From Sphingomonas trueperi (GTDB lineage Bacteria > Pseudomonadota > Alphaproteobacteria > Sphingomonadales > Sphingomonadaceae): DNA of 64,000 nucleotides. The notes below the pieces were generated by a model. It was not told the origin of the DNA, did no database searches, and saw only the letters and a program-made list of their open reading frames with translations. Where the stretch lies: positions 372,001 to 436,000 of the forward strand of contig NZ_JAATJB010000002.1 of NCBI RefSeq assembly GCF_011927635.1. Direction: 5' to 3'. Each line of letters begins with the position of its first letter. The first letter of the stretch is position 1. The position numbers were made by a program, and so were the translations under genes. Shown here piece after piece: positions 1 through 9,513 of the stretch.

Positions 1-45
1 TCGGCCCCGGCGGCCGATATCGGCCTCGATTTCGCGAGCGTGTGA
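1..45 (+). CDS. C-terminal tail of an upstream gene (partial)
   Basis: Fourteen codons in one frame run from the window edge to a TGA at 43-45, just before the Shine-Dalgarno sequence of the RNase T2 gene. The composition is compatible with coding sequence, but the stretch is too short to name a family. It could equally be non-coding sequence. Confidence 0.3.
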   Translation, partial: SAPAADIGLDFASV

Positions 46-56
46 GGGAGATGGGG

Positions 57-773
57 ATGAAGGCGATTCTGGGAGGCTTCGGCGTCATTGCGGCGCTGGT
101 GCCGGGTGCGGCGCTCGCGCAGGCGCAGATGTGCACGGCGCCGAGCAAGGTCGAGCGGCCGCTGCCCGACCTGCCCAGCGCCAAGGAGCCGCAGCGGATC
201 CTGCCGATCGGCAGCTACACGCTGGCGCTCACCTGGGCGCCGGGCTTCTGCCGCGCGCATGGCGACGAGCCGGCCAAGGCGTTCCAGTGCGGCGGCACCA
301 ACCGCTTCGGCTTCACCCTGCACGGGCTGTGGCCCGACGGGCGCGGCAAGCTGTGGCCGCAATATTGCAAGGCAACCCCGATCCTGCCGCCCGCGCTGAT
401 CCGCAAGACGATGTGCGCGACCCCTTCCGAGCAGCTGATCCAGCACGAATGGGCCAAGCACGGCACCTGCATGAAAACGACGCCCGAGGCCTATTTCCAG
501 CGCTCGACGAGCCTGTACCGGGCAATCCGCTATCCGGACATGGAGACGCTGGCGCAGGGCCCGCTGACCGTTGGCGACTTCAAGCGCGCCTTCGCGGCGA
601 AGAACCGGGCGATCCCGGCAAGCGCGATCCGGGTGACGACGACTCGCGAGGGCTGGCTGGAAGAATTGTGGCTCTGCCTCGACACACGCTTCCGCTATCG
701 TCGCTGCGAGGCGGGGACCGGCGGGGCCGCGGATGATGCGGCGCTGAAGATCTGGCGGAGAGCGAAGGCATGA
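57..773 (+). CDS. Ribonuclease T2 family protein, secreted
   Basis: Endoribonuclease of the T2 family, which cleaves single-stranded RNA through a 2',3'-cyclic intermediate and acts in the periplasm or outside the cell. The 238-residue product starts with a signal peptide (about 1-22, ending ALAQA). Both catalytic signatures are present: FTLHGLWP at 86-93 (His89) and HEWAKHGTC at 130-138 (His130, Glu131, His135). Several cysteines fit the disulfides of the family. The ATG at 57 is chosen because GGGAG lies about six bases upstream; a GTG at 42 and an ATG at 51 are in frame but badly placed. The stop overlaps the next start, so the two genes are probably co-translated. Confidence 0.9.
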   Translation: MKAILGGFGVIAALVPGAALAQAQMCTAPSKVERPLPDLPSAKEPQRILPIGSYTLALTWAPGFCRAHGDEPAKAFQCGGTNRFGFTLHGLWPDGRGKLWPQYCKATPILPPALIRKTMCATPSEQLIQHEWAKHGTCMKTTPEAYFQRSTSLYRAIRYPDMETLAQGPLTVGDFKRAFAAKNRAIPASAIRVTTTREGWLEELWLCLDTRFRYRRCEAGTGGAADDAALKIWRRAKA

Positions 774-1150
774 CCTTGGAGCGGCGCAGCTTCTTGGCGG
801 GTGCTGCCGCGCTGGGTGTCGCCGCGCCGGCCGCTGCCGCTGCGCCGGCGGGGCCGATGTACGGCATGGTCGGCAAGATGACGGCAAAGCCCGGCATGCG
901 CGATGCGCTGGCGGCGATCCTGGTCGAAGGCACGGCGGCGATGCCCGGATGCCTGAGCTATGTCGTGGCGAACGATGCGAGCGATGCCGACCTGCTGTGG
1001 ATCACCGAGGTGTGGGAGTCGAAGGCGGCGCATGCGGGTTCGCTCGCGCTGCCGGCCGTACGTGCCGCCATCGCCAAGGGGCGGCCGATGATCGCCGCGA
1101 TGGAGACGGTTGCGGAGACGGCGCCCGTGGGTGGTGCGGGGTTGCGGTAG
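770..1150 (+). CDS. Tat-exported antibiotic biosynthesis monooxygenase (ABM/YgiN-like) domain protein
   Basis: The 126-residue protein opens with a twin-arginine-type signal (RRSFLAG at about residues 5-11, then an Ala-rich hydrophobic stretch). The rest is a small ABM ferredoxin-like fold: strand, helix (MRDALAAILVEG), CLSYVVA strand and the family-typical ITEVWES strand. ABM proteins are small quinol or polyketide monooxygenases, or simply dimeric stress proteins, and no specific substrate can be inferred here. The ATG overlaps the TGA of the RNase T2 gene, which indicates translational coupling. A Tat signal on an ABM protein is less usual than the cytoplasmic form. Confidence 0.75.
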   Translation: MTLERRSFLAGAAALGVAAPAAAAAPAGPMYGMVGKMTAKPGMRDALAAILVEGTAAMPGCLSYVVANDASDADLLWITEVWESKAAHAGSLALPAVRAAIAKGRPMIAAMETVAETAPVGGAGLR

Positions 1151-1192
1151 CGTAAGCCTCTCCGCCAAGGAGGAAGGGGTTAGCTCGTCCGC

Positions 1193-1612
1193 TCACCCCT
1201 CGATCACTACGCTCGCCGGGTGGTGCTTGTCGAGGTAGCGCTTGATCAGTCGCACATTGCGGGTGTTCGAGCGGAAGAAGAAATCGGGCACCGCGCCGAC
1301 GAAGGGGATCATCCCCAGCGCCCAGTCGACGCCGATATTGCCCGCCATGCGCGCGATCGTCCGCTTCGGCATGCCCAGATTTCGGGCTTCCCAGGCAAGA
1401 TAGGCGCCCATCGCCGCGGCGATGCTGGGGCCGACCGCCGGCACGAAATCGAGCAGCACGTCCAGCCCCACCTTGCGGCGCGTGCCGGGGATGGTGACGA
1501 TGCCTTCCAGCAGATGCTCCATCGCCTCGATCCGCTGGCGCACCGCCGCGGCATCGGTGCCGATCGGCAGCCTCTGTGCGAAACCCTCATTCAACCGTGT
1601 CGCCCGTGCCAT
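1193..1612 (-). CDS. DUF4112 domain-containing protein
   Basis: A 139-residue protein matching the DUF4112 pattern: a short N-terminal helix (RQRIEAMEHLLEGI), a conserved P-G-T-R-R-K-V-G-L-D segment, a hydrophobic stretch around FVPAVGPSIAAAMGAYLAW (about 50-75), and a second around ALGMIPFVGAVPDFFF ending in an R-N-V-R-L-I helix. The family is probably membrane-associated, and its biochemical role is unknown. The gene lies nine bases downstream of the peptide-binding lipoprotein gene on the same strand, so the two may share a transcript. It converges on the ABM gene. Confidence 0.8.
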   Translation of the reverse strand: MARATRLNEGFAQRLPIGTDAAAVRQRIEAMEHLLEGIVTIPGTRRKVGLDVLLDFVPAVGPSIAAAMGAYLAWEARNLGMPKRTIARMAGNIGVDWALGMIPFVGAVPDFFFRSNTRNVRLIKRYLDKHHPASVVIEG

Positions 1613-1621
1613 TCCCTGACC

Positions 1622-3082
1622 TCACTGCTTGCGCAGGTGGTTCAACGGGTGCCAGGCGCGCGCGTTCCCCTGCCAATTGGACAGGCGCAGCGCGACGATC
1701 GACCAGCGCAGCGGCTGGGCGAGCGGAATGAAGGCAACGTCGCTCGCCAGCATCGCATCGGCCTCGGCGATGCGATGGGTGCGGTTGTAGAGATCGGGCG
1801 CGTCGCGCGCCGCGGCGATCAGCGTCGCAGTGTCCTCCGAACAGGCGCGGCAGGCGTTCGCCAGATACCAGCGGCCGCTGTCATAGGGCGCCACGTCGTC
1901 GACCAGCGCGAGATCGGCGCGCGGATCGCCCAGGCCGACGCGGTGCGGGGTGAGGCCGACGGCGATCAGCGCGGAGGCGAGATGGCCCCAGAGCAGCGTT
2001 GCGCCCGCGCCGGAGGGCAATGCGAGGGTGATTTCCACCGGCCCGGGATGCACCGCCTGCCATTCGCGCACCCGCTGCCTGGCGAGCGCGCGGCGCTGGT
2101 CTGGCGCGACCGTCATCCAGCTGCCGGGGGCAGGGGGCGCGGCGGAGTCCATCTGCGCGGGCAGGATCGTCTCGGCTGCGGACCAATCGGGGGCAATCGC
2201 CTTGGTGATCGCGCTGCGATCGAACGCCATCGCGATGGCGGCACGGTTCTGCGGGGTGGAGAGGAAGCCCTCGCGATGCAGCATCGCCAGCCCGAACAGG
2301 CCCAAGGCGGAATCCAGCCGGACATTCTCGGGCGCGATTCCTGCCGCCTCGATGATCGGCCAATCCGCCAGTGATCCGCCAAGTACCAGATCGGACGCAC
2401 CGGCGCGGAAGCGGGCGATGGCCGCGGCGGCGCGTTCGCCGCGCAGCCGCACATATTCCTGCGGCGTCGGTGCCGCCCTGGGGCCCTCGCCGGGCTCCTC
2501 CGCCGGACGCAGCAACAGCCCGTCGCGCTTGCCCGCCACGATGCGGAAGGGACCCGACCCGGCAAAATTGCGGCCGCGGAACACCGCCATTTCGGGCTGG
2601 GCGAACAGGTTGAGCAGATCGGGGCGGGGGCTCTTCAGCCGGACCTCGATCACCTGCGGGGTCATCTCGACGATCTCGTCGATCACCGCGAGATAGGGGG
2701 CGAGCCGGCTCTTCGTATTGGCCGCGACCGCGCGGCGCAGCACGCGGACGATCTCGCCGGCGGTGACCGGCTGGCCATCGGGCCAGGTCGCCTCGCCCAG
2801 CCGGAAGATATAGCTCCGCGCATCGTCGAACACCGCCCAGCGCTCGGCCAGCGCCGGCTCGATCTGGCCGGTACGATCGAAGCGGACCAGTCCCTGCGCA
2901 GTGGCTGCCAGCGCAACCGCCTGCGCCGTGTCGAGGGCGGTGGTGCCGGGATCGACCAGCAGCGCATCGCTGCCGATCGCGCTGACCACCACCGGCGTCG
3001 TGTCCTTGCGCTGGCCCGCGGGCCCGCCGCACGCGGTGGCGGTGAGCAGCAGGGCGAAAACGGGCAGGCGCAGGCGTGGCAT
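1622..3082 (-). CDS. Extracellular solute-binding protein family 5 (peptide/nickel-type) lipoprotein
   Basis: Substrate-binding component typical of oligopeptide ABC importers. The 486-residue product starts at the ATG whose protein begins MPRLRLPVFALL and carries a lipobox ending at Cys18, so it should be anchored in the membrane. The family-5 signatures are visible: the YIFRLGEATWPDGQPVTAGEIVR region (about 95-120) and a hinge-spanning second lobe. No permease or ATPase gene lies nearby, so it is either served by a transporter encoded elsewhere or has a non-transport role. It is divergent from the Nudix gene and followed closely by DUF4112. Confidence 0.85.
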   Translation of the reverse strand: MPRLRLPVFALLLTATACGGPAGQRKDTTPVVVSAIGSDALLVDPGTTALDTAQAVALAATAQGLVRFDRTGQIEPALAERWAVFDDARSYIFRLGEATWPDGQPVTAGEIVRVLRRAVAANTKSRLAPYLAVIDEIVEMTPQVIEVRLKSPRPDLLNLFAQPEMAVFRGRNFAGSGPFRIVAGKRDGLLLRPAEEPGEGPRAAPTPQEYVRLRGERAAAAIARFRAGASDLVLGGSLADWPIIEAAGIAPENVRLDSALGLFGLAMLHREGFLSTPQNRAAIAMAFDRSAITKAIAPDWSAAETILPAQMDSAAPPAPGSWMTVAPDQRRALARQRVREWQAVHPGPVEITLALPSGAGATLLWGHLASALIAVGLTPHRVGLGDPRADLALVDDVAPYDSGRWYLANACRACSEDTATLIAAARDAPDLYNRTHRIAEADAMLASDVAFIPLAQPLRWSIVALRLSNWQGNARAWHPLNHLRKQ

Positions 3083-3183
3083 CGGCGGGTCCCTGGCGGC
3101 GAAACCCAAGCTCTATGGGAGCACGCCCGTGCTGCCAACCCCGGTGGCTTCCGCGCAGGGGGTCCGAGGCCTATCAGGTGCTT

Positions 3184-3687
3184 ATGGCATCGAATCGGCT
3201 CCATTCGAACCCGCTCACGGCGCTGGCGATCACGTTGGCGCTGCGCGGCTATCTGGCGGCGCGGACGGTGGGCTGGTTCGTCACCCGGCCGCAGACGCGC
3301 GGGGTGCGGGCGATCGCGGTGACGCCGACGGGCCAGGTGATCCTCGTCCGGCACAGCTATATCCCGGGCTGGCACCTGCCGGGCGGCGGGCATGAGGGTG
3401 GCGAGACTGCCGAACAGGCAGCGTTGCGCGAGCTTCGCGAGGAAGCCGGCATGTTGTCGCATGGCGCGGTGCGCGTACTCGGCACGCTGCAGCACCGCCC
3501 CAATTTCCGCCGCGATACGGTGACGATCGCGCTGGTGGAGCAGGTAGAATTCGCCTTCCGTCCCTCGCTGGAGATCGTCGAAGCGGGCGCCTTCGATCTG
3601 GATGCCTTGCCCGAGGGCGTCACCGCCGGCACCGTCCGCCGCCTCGCCGAGTGGCGCGAGGGGCTTCCGGTGGCGAAGGACTGGTAA
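3184..3687 (+). CDS. Nudix hydrolase
   Basis: Pyrophosphohydrolase of the Nudix superfamily, 167 residues. The 23-residue Nudix box is complete at residues 68-90: Gly68, Glu74, then REL and REEAGM with Glu86 and Glu87 as metal ligands. The N-terminus before it (residues 10-35) has an amphipathic or hydrophobic stretch. The substrate cannot be predicted from the box alone; nucleoside diphosphate derivatives are usual. The ATG at 3184 is chosen because upstream in-frame starts lead into Pro/Arg-rich sequence that looks untranslated. The gene is divergent from the peptide-binding lipoprotein, with about 100 bases between the starts. Confidence 0.85.
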   Translation: MASNRLHSNPLTALAITLALRGYLAARTVGWFVTRPQTRGVRAIAVTPTGQVILVRHSYIPGWHLPGGGHEGGETAEQAALRELREEAGMLSHGAVRVLGTLQHRPNFRRDTVTIALVEQVEFAFRPSLEIVEAGAFDLDALPEGVTAGTVRRLAEWREGLPVAKDW

Positions 3688-3781
3688 GCGCGGGCTCTGC
3701 CCAATTCCCGGATGCGACAAGGTCCAGGCACCGGCTGCGATGCCGATTCCCTGGCCTTTTCAGCGTGGTACAAGCCCATGC

Positions 3782-3868
3782 TGGTGCGGACGGCGGGACT
3801 CGAACCCGCACGCCTCGAAAGGCAGAAGATTTTAAGTCTCCGGCGTCTACCGATTCCGCCACGTCCGC
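3782..3868 (-). tRNA. tRNA-Leu (anticodon UAA)
   Basis: Read on the minus strand, the 87-base gene folds as a class II tRNA: a seven-base acceptor stem GCGGACG/CGTCCGC, a D-arm, an anticodon loop carrying UAA, a long variable arm typical of leucine tRNAs, and a T-arm with GGGTTCGAGTCCC. The discriminator is A and the CCA end is encoded. It stands alone between the Nudix gene and ihfB. Confidence 0.95.
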
Positions 3869-3915
3869 GTGGGCGGCAGGCAAGACGCTGCCGCACGCCG
3901 CGTGTCAAGCGCGCA

Positions 3916-4194
3916 TCACATGTTGAGGCGAATGCGCATCTCCTTGCCGGGCTTGAAGTAGGGGACGCGCTTGGCATCCACTTCCACGGACTCGCCGGTT
4001 CGCGGGTTGCGACCCACGCGGGCATCGCGCGCGCGCGTCGAAAATGCACCGAAGCCGCGCAGTTCGACGCGACCATCTTCACTCAGTCGGCCGACGATCT
4101 CGTCGAAGAAGATCGAGACGATCTTTTCGACTTCCCGGACCGAAAGGCCCGGATTTTCCTGCACCAGCAATTGAACCAACTCAGACCGGATCAT
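3916..4194 (-). CDS. ihfB: Integration host factor subunit beta
   Basis: The 92-residue DNA-bending protein of the HU/IHF family forms the IHF heterodimer with IhfA and shapes promoters, including sigma-54 promoters. It begins [10 protein letters not shown] and has the family signature [11 protein letters not shown] around 40-50, followed by the [10 protein letters not shown] arm whose proline intercalates into DNA. The ATG at 4194 has GGGAGGGG about eight bases upstream. The gene follows rpsA on the same strand, the usual aroA-cmk-rpsA-ihfB order of proteobacteria, but a strong terminator separates it from rpsA, so it should have its own promoter in 4195-4314. Confidence 0.93.
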   Translation of the reverse strand: MIRSELVQLLVQENPGLSVREVEKIVSIFFDEIVGRLSEDGRVELRGFGAFSTRARDARVGRNPRTGESVEVDAKRVPYFKPGKEMRIRLNM

Positions 4195-4314
4195 CCGGGC
4201 CCCTCCCTTGGCGAAACGCGCCCCCCAATGGCCGCGCAACGGCTATCCCCAAGGAAAGCTTAGCGCTTTTTCCCAATCTGCAGCAACCAGAAGATGTGGC
4301 TGATGCGGTCCTAA

Positions 4315-4366
4315 AATCAAAAAAGAAGGGCCCGGGAACCGCTTGCGCGGCGCCCGAGCCCCTCTT
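4315..4366 (-). terminator. Rho-independent terminator of rpsA
   Basis: On the minus strand, 13 bases after the rpsA stop codon, a 14-bp stem (4353-4366 with 4323-4336, including two G-U pairs) encloses a 16-base loop. It is followed by a T-rich tract (complement of 4315-4326). Confidence 0.85.
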
Positions 4367-4378
4367 CAGGTCGAAAGA

Positions 4379-6091
<1,713 letters not shown>

Positions 6092-6355
6092 AGAAAAGAG
6101 GTTCCTAACGTTCGTTTTTCCGGCCAGCCGGTTGGGTCCGGCGGTCTTGAGGGCCAGAATCGCCGCGGCGGCCGAATGCCGGTCGCGACATCCGTCGGTC
6201 GGGTTCAGGCGGGGGACGGCCGAGACGCGTCTAAACGCGAAAAGGGCGCATGGAAGCTAGGCTCCCAGCGCCATCCCCCACGAGCACCCGTCCGCAGGAT
6301 GCGCGCGCCTTACTGCGGATGGGGTGGAAACGCAAGTTTTTCGGCAGATCCTGCT

Positions 6356-6374
6356 CCTCCCCGGCACGGGGAGG
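6356..6374. repeat. Small GC-rich palindrome after cmk
   Basis: CCTCCCCG and CGGGGAGG form a perfect 8-bp inverted repeat with a 3-base loop just past the cmk stop. There is no T-run, so it is more likely a member of the CCTCCC/GGGAGG palindrome family found across this window than a terminator. Confidence 0.55.
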
Positions 6375-6379
6375 CGTTG

Positions 6380-7006
6380 TTACCCGGACGCCCGCTTCTT
6401 CTCGACGATCTCGACCGCGCGCTGCACCGCCGCGTCGATCGACAGGAAGCTGGTATCGAGCGTCACCGCATCGGCCGCCTGCACCAGCGGCGCCTCGCTG
6501 CGCTGCGAGTCGCGTTCGTCGCGGGCGCGGATGTCGGCGAGCACTTTGTCGAGGCTGACGTTGATGCCGTTCTTGCGCAGTTCCAGGTGGCGGCGCTGGG
6601 CGCGGATCATCGGGGTCGCCTTGACGAACAGCTTCACCTCGGCCTCGGGCGCGATCACCGTGCCGATGTCGCGGCCGTCGAGCAGCGCGCCGCCCGGCTG
6701 CTGGGCGAAGCGCTTCTGCCGGGCGAGCAGCGCCGCGCGCACCAGCGGATGCGCCGAGACGATCGAGGCGGTCTGGCCCACTTCGTCAGTGCGCAGGAAG
6801 GGGTCGGCAAGCAGCGAATCGTCAAATCCGCAGGCAGCGACGGCATCGGCTTCCTTGCTCGGATCAAGGCCCTCGCGCAGTACCGTCGCGGCGACGGCGC
6901 GATAGAGCAGGCCGGTATCAAGATGCGGCAAGTTGTACTGGCGGGCGAGGGCGCGCGCGATGGTGCCCTTGCCCGAAGCTGCCGGGCCGTCGACTGCGAT
7001 AATCAT
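6380..7006 (-). CDS. cmk: Cytidylate kinase
   Basis: Phosphorylates CMP and dCMP with ATP in pyrimidine nucleotide recycling. The 208-residue protein starts with a P-loop, GPAASGKGT at residues 7-15, and has the CMP-kinase features LDTGLLYRAVA (about 34-44), LDGRDIGTVI, and the lid-region arginines in RAQRRHLELR. It lies 58 bases after aroA on the same strand and upstream of rpsA, the common proteobacterial arrangement. Confidence 0.95.
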   Translation of the reverse strand: MIIAVDGPAASGKGTIARALARQYNLPHLDTGLLYRAVAATVLREGLDPSKEADAVAACGFDDSLLADPFLRTDEVGQTASIVSAHPLVRAALLARQKRFAQQPGGALLDGRDIGTVIAPEAEVKLFVKATPMIRAQRRHLELRKNGINVSLDKVLADIRARDERDSQRSEAPLVQAADAVTLDTSFLSIDAAVQRAVEIVEKKRASG

Positions 7007-7064
7007 GCGGTTCCCTCGCGAGACCGGCGCCGCGCGTCAAGGGACTTGCCGTGAACCTGTCGCA

Positions 7065-8393
7065 TCAGCCGGCGGTCAGCGCGTCCAGCGTGGCGAAGAA
7101 GTTCGGATAGCTGGTCGCCACCGGCGCGACGTCGTCGATTGCGATCGGCTGTTCGGCGGCGAGCGCGGTGACGGTCATGCTCATCGCGATGCGGTGGTCG
7201 AGCAGCGTCGCGACCTTGCCGCCGCCGGCGAGCGGCGCGCCGGCCGACCCCTGGATGGCGAGGCCGTCCTCGAACTCCTCGGTGACCACGCCGCAGGCTT
7301 CGAGCGCGGTGCGCATCGCGGCGATCCGGTCCGATTCCTTGACTCGCAGCTCGTGCGCGCCGCGGGCGACGGTGCGCCCCTCGGCCAGCGACGCGGCGAC
7401 AAACAGCACCGGATATTCGTCGATCATGCTCGGCGCGAGATCGGCGGGTACTTCGATCGCCTTCAAGGGCGCATGGCGGACGATCAGATCGGCGACCGGC
7501 TCGCCGCCGACGGTGCGAGCGTTGGTCTCGGCGATGTCGGCACCCATCAGGCGCAGCGCGGTGATCAGGCCGGTGCGGGTCGGGTTAATGCAGACATTGG
7601 CGATGGTGATTTCCGATCCCGGCACGATCGACGCGGCGACCATCCAGAAGCCCGCGGACGAGGGGTCGCCGGGGACGACGATGTGCTGGGGCTTCAGCTC
7701 GGCCTCGCCGGTGATCGAGATGATCTTGCCGTCGGGGCCGTCCTCGACGGTCAGTTCGGCGCCGAAGCCGCGGAGCATCCGCTCGCTATGGTCGCGGGTG
7801 GGGACGGGCTCGATCACGCGGGTGATGCCCGGCGTGTTGAGGCCGGCGAGCAGAACGGCCGACTTCACCTGCGCGGAGGCGACGGGCAGGGTATATTCGA
7901 TCGGCACCGCCGGACAGAGCCCACGCAGCATCAGCGGCAGGCGACCGCCGGGGCTGGCGGTGATCTCGGCGCCCATCCGGCTCAAGGGTTCGATCACGCG
8001 GCCCATCGGGCGGCCCGAGAGCGAGGCGTCGCCGGTGAAGGTGGCGGTGATGCCATGGCTCGCCACCAGGCCCATCAGCAGGCGGGTCGAGGTGCCGCTA
8101 TTGCCCATGTCGAGTGCCTGGGTCGGCTGCTGCAGCCCGCCGACGCCGACGCCGTGAACGCGCCACACGCCGTCCTCGCCACGTTCCACCTGGGCGCCCA
8201 TCGCGCGCATCGCGGCGGCGGTGGCGAGCACGTCCTCGCCCTCCAGCAGCCCTTCGATCCGGCTTTCGCCGACCGCGAGCGCGGAAAACATGATCGCGCG
8301 GTGGCTGATCGACTTGTCGCCGGGAACGGTAACGGTGCCGCGCAGCGGACCGCGGGCGGCGAGGGTGAGAGGGCGGGGATCGGTGTTCGACAT
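7065..8393 (-). CDS. aroA: 3-phosphoshikimate 1-carboxyvinyltransferase (EPSP synthase)
   Basis: Transfers enolpyruvate from PEP to shikimate-3-phosphate in aromatic amino acid synthesis. The protein has 442 residues. The substrate loop GDKSISHR is at residues 25-32 (Lys27), the GNSGTSTRL motif follows near 90-100, and RVKESDRIAAM lies near the C-terminus. A glycine in the GNSGTSTR loop (where sensitive class I enzymes have GNAGTAMR) together with the overall sequence suggests the alphaproteobacterial class II type. The start gives MSNTDPRPL; an upstream in-frame start would add an implausible Cys-rich tail. It heads the aroA-cmk block. Confidence 0.95.
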   Translation of the reverse strand: MSNTDPRPLTLAARGPLRGTVTVPGDKSISHRAIMFSALAVGESRIEGLLEGEDVLATAAAMRAMGAQVERGEDGVWRVHGVGVGGLQQPTQALDMGNSGTSTRLLMGLVASHGITATFTGDASLSGRPMGRVIEPLSRMGAEITASPGGRLPLMLRGLCPAVPIEYTLPVASAQVKSAVLLAGLNTPGITRVIEPVPTRDHSERMLRGFGAELTVEDGPDGKIISITGEAELKPQHIVVPGDPSSAGFWMVAASIVPGSEITIANVCINPTRTGLITALRLMGADIAETNARTVGGEPVADLIVRHAPLKAIEVPADLAPSMIDEYPVLFVAASLAEGRTVARGAHELRVKESDRIAAMRTALEACGVVTEEFEDGLAIQGSAGAPLAGGGKVATLLDHRIAMSMTVTALAAEQPIAIDDVAPVATSYPNFFATLDALTAG

Positions 8394-8497
8394 GGGCGCG
8401 GCTTTGACAGGCGGCTTGCAGCATGGCAAGGCGCGCCCCACTTTCCGGGATCATATCCCGAAATCTCCGAACACAGCGAAAGGCGAAGAGGCAACAC

Positions 8498-8824
8498 ATG
8501 GTGAAGCCGGAATGGGGCACCAAGCGCAGCTGCCCGAAGTGCGGTACGCGCTTCTATGATCTGACCAAGGACGAGCCGGTCACCTGCATCAACTGCGGTT
8601 TCGCCTGGGAGCCCGAGCCCATCCTGAAGTCGAAGCAGCCGCTGCCGTTCGAGGCAGTGAAGGCCAATACCGACAAGCCGGAAGCGGAAGATTCCGATCT
8701 GGTGGGCGATGACGATCTGGACATCGGTGCGGACGACGAGGAGCCCTCGCCGGACGACGACGTCGATCTGGGCGGCGACGACGACCTGGGCGTCGAGACC
8801 GTCAGCGACGACGACGAGCAGTAA
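8498..8824 (+). CDS. TIGR02300 family zinc-ribbon protein with acidic tail
   Basis: A 108-residue protein of the alphaproteobacterial TIGR02300 family, whose function is unknown. Four cysteines (12, 15, 30, 33) form a zinc-ribbon-like CxxC...CxxC, with the family hallmark FYDLTKDEPVTC in between. The C-terminal half is extremely acidic, with many DDD runs, and probably disordered. It is divergent from aroA with about 100 bases between the starts, and the ATG has AGGCGAAGAGG about ten bases upstream. Confidence 0.88.
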   Translation: MVKPEWGTKRSCPKCGTRFYDLTKDEPVTCINCGFAWEPEPILKSKQPLPFEAVKANTDKPEAEDSDLVGDDDLDIGADDEEPSPDDDVDLGGDDDLGVETVSDDDEQ

Positions 8825-8836
8825 TTCGAAAAAATT

Positions 8837-8865
8837 TTGGCAAGCGCGAAAAAGGCGCTTGCCAA
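8837..8865 (+). terminator. Hairpin after the TIGR02300 gene
   Basis: A perfect 11-bp inverted repeat (TTGGCAAGCGC with its complement) around a GAAAAAG loop lies 13 bases after the stop codon. There is no T-tract on the plus strand, whereas the minus strand reads into a run of T. It may therefore be a poor or bidirectional terminator that insulates the following tRNA gene. Confidence 0.5.
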
Positions 8866-8906
8866 CCCCGCAAGGCCCTTATAGAGGGGCCGCCTTCCCG
8901 GGGAAT

Positions 8907-8982
8907 GGGGCCGTAGCTCAGCTGGGAGAGCGTCGCAATGGCATTGCGAAGGTCAGGGGTTCGATCCCCCTCGGCTCCACCA
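8907..8982 (+). tRNA. tRNA-Ala (anticodon GGC)
   Basis: A 76-base cloverleaf: acceptor stem GGGGCCG/CGGCTCC, D-arm GCTC...GAGC, anticodon stem TCGCA/TGCGA around loop ATGGCAT (anticodon GGC), T-arm AGGGG TTCGATC CCCCT, discriminator A and an encoded CCA. It is a lone gene. Confidence 0.95.
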
Positions 8983-9513
8983 TTTCCCCCGGAATTTCCG
9001 GTCTGAAATCCGCCCTTCGGGGCACCCCCCTAGCGGCGCAAGGCGCTGCTTGGTCCAGGTCGAAGACGCGCCACGCGGCGCGTGCCGCTTTCTTTTTCTT
9101 TTTCACACCTGCTCCGGCCGGCTGGCTGCCCCAAGAGCGCATCCGCTGGAGCGTCCCGCCGCGGCGAGCGCCGGGGTCGTCGATATGCCCATCCGCACCG
9201 CCGCGCGCAGAACCGGGGCGCGCGCATCGCACCGCGCCCTGGCTCCGGGGCGATGGTCTTTCGGGTCGTCGATTGCTCAGCGCGCCTAGGGGCGTTCCTA
9301 GAGCATTCCCGAACCGTACGCCGCGCGGACCGGCCGTGTCCCCGGGCACCGAAGTCGTTACGAGCGTAACCGGGTCTTTCTTCACCCGCCGGTGGGTCGC
9401 CCTATACCAGCGTTCGATTTCGCGGCCGTATCGATCCTGTCATGAGCGGCCGCAGCCGATCGGGCGCACCGCGCGCCAACATCGAATCGGCGTTGGTTCG
9501 GAGGAGTGCGGGG
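8983..9513. other. 530-base gene-free stretch between tRNA-Ala and the hydrolase gene
   Basis: I find no convincing gene here. Short open frames are Arg/Pro/Ala-rich and look like GC-rich noise. A possible terminator lies at 9067-9104 (6-bp stem CGCGCC/GGCGCG, then a T-rich tract). A perfect dyad GTTACG-AG-CGTAAC lies at 9357-9370 and, given its 2-base spacer, is more likely a protein-binding site than a hairpin. The promoter of the downstream hydrolase presumably lies in the last 150 bases. Confidence 0.5.

Noticed and set aside
3651..3926. Plus-strand frames across tRNA-Leu (TAGLEPARLERQ)
   Set aside because: Same type of artefact: translation through a tRNA gene.
8860..8885. A -35/-10 promoter (TTGCCA ... 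TATAGA) before tRNA-Ala
   Set aside because: The spacing is only about 14 bases, too short for a standard promoter, and the -35 lies inside a hairpin.
9050..9369. Short frames in the gap before the chloroperoxidase gene
   Set aside because: Arg/Pro/Ser-rich, without ribosome-binding sites or recognisable domains.
8918..9385. 155-codon minus-strand frame ending EPRGIEPLTFAMPL
   Set aside because: This is the well-known false peptide made by reading the antisense of tRNA-Ala; the rest is low-complexity.
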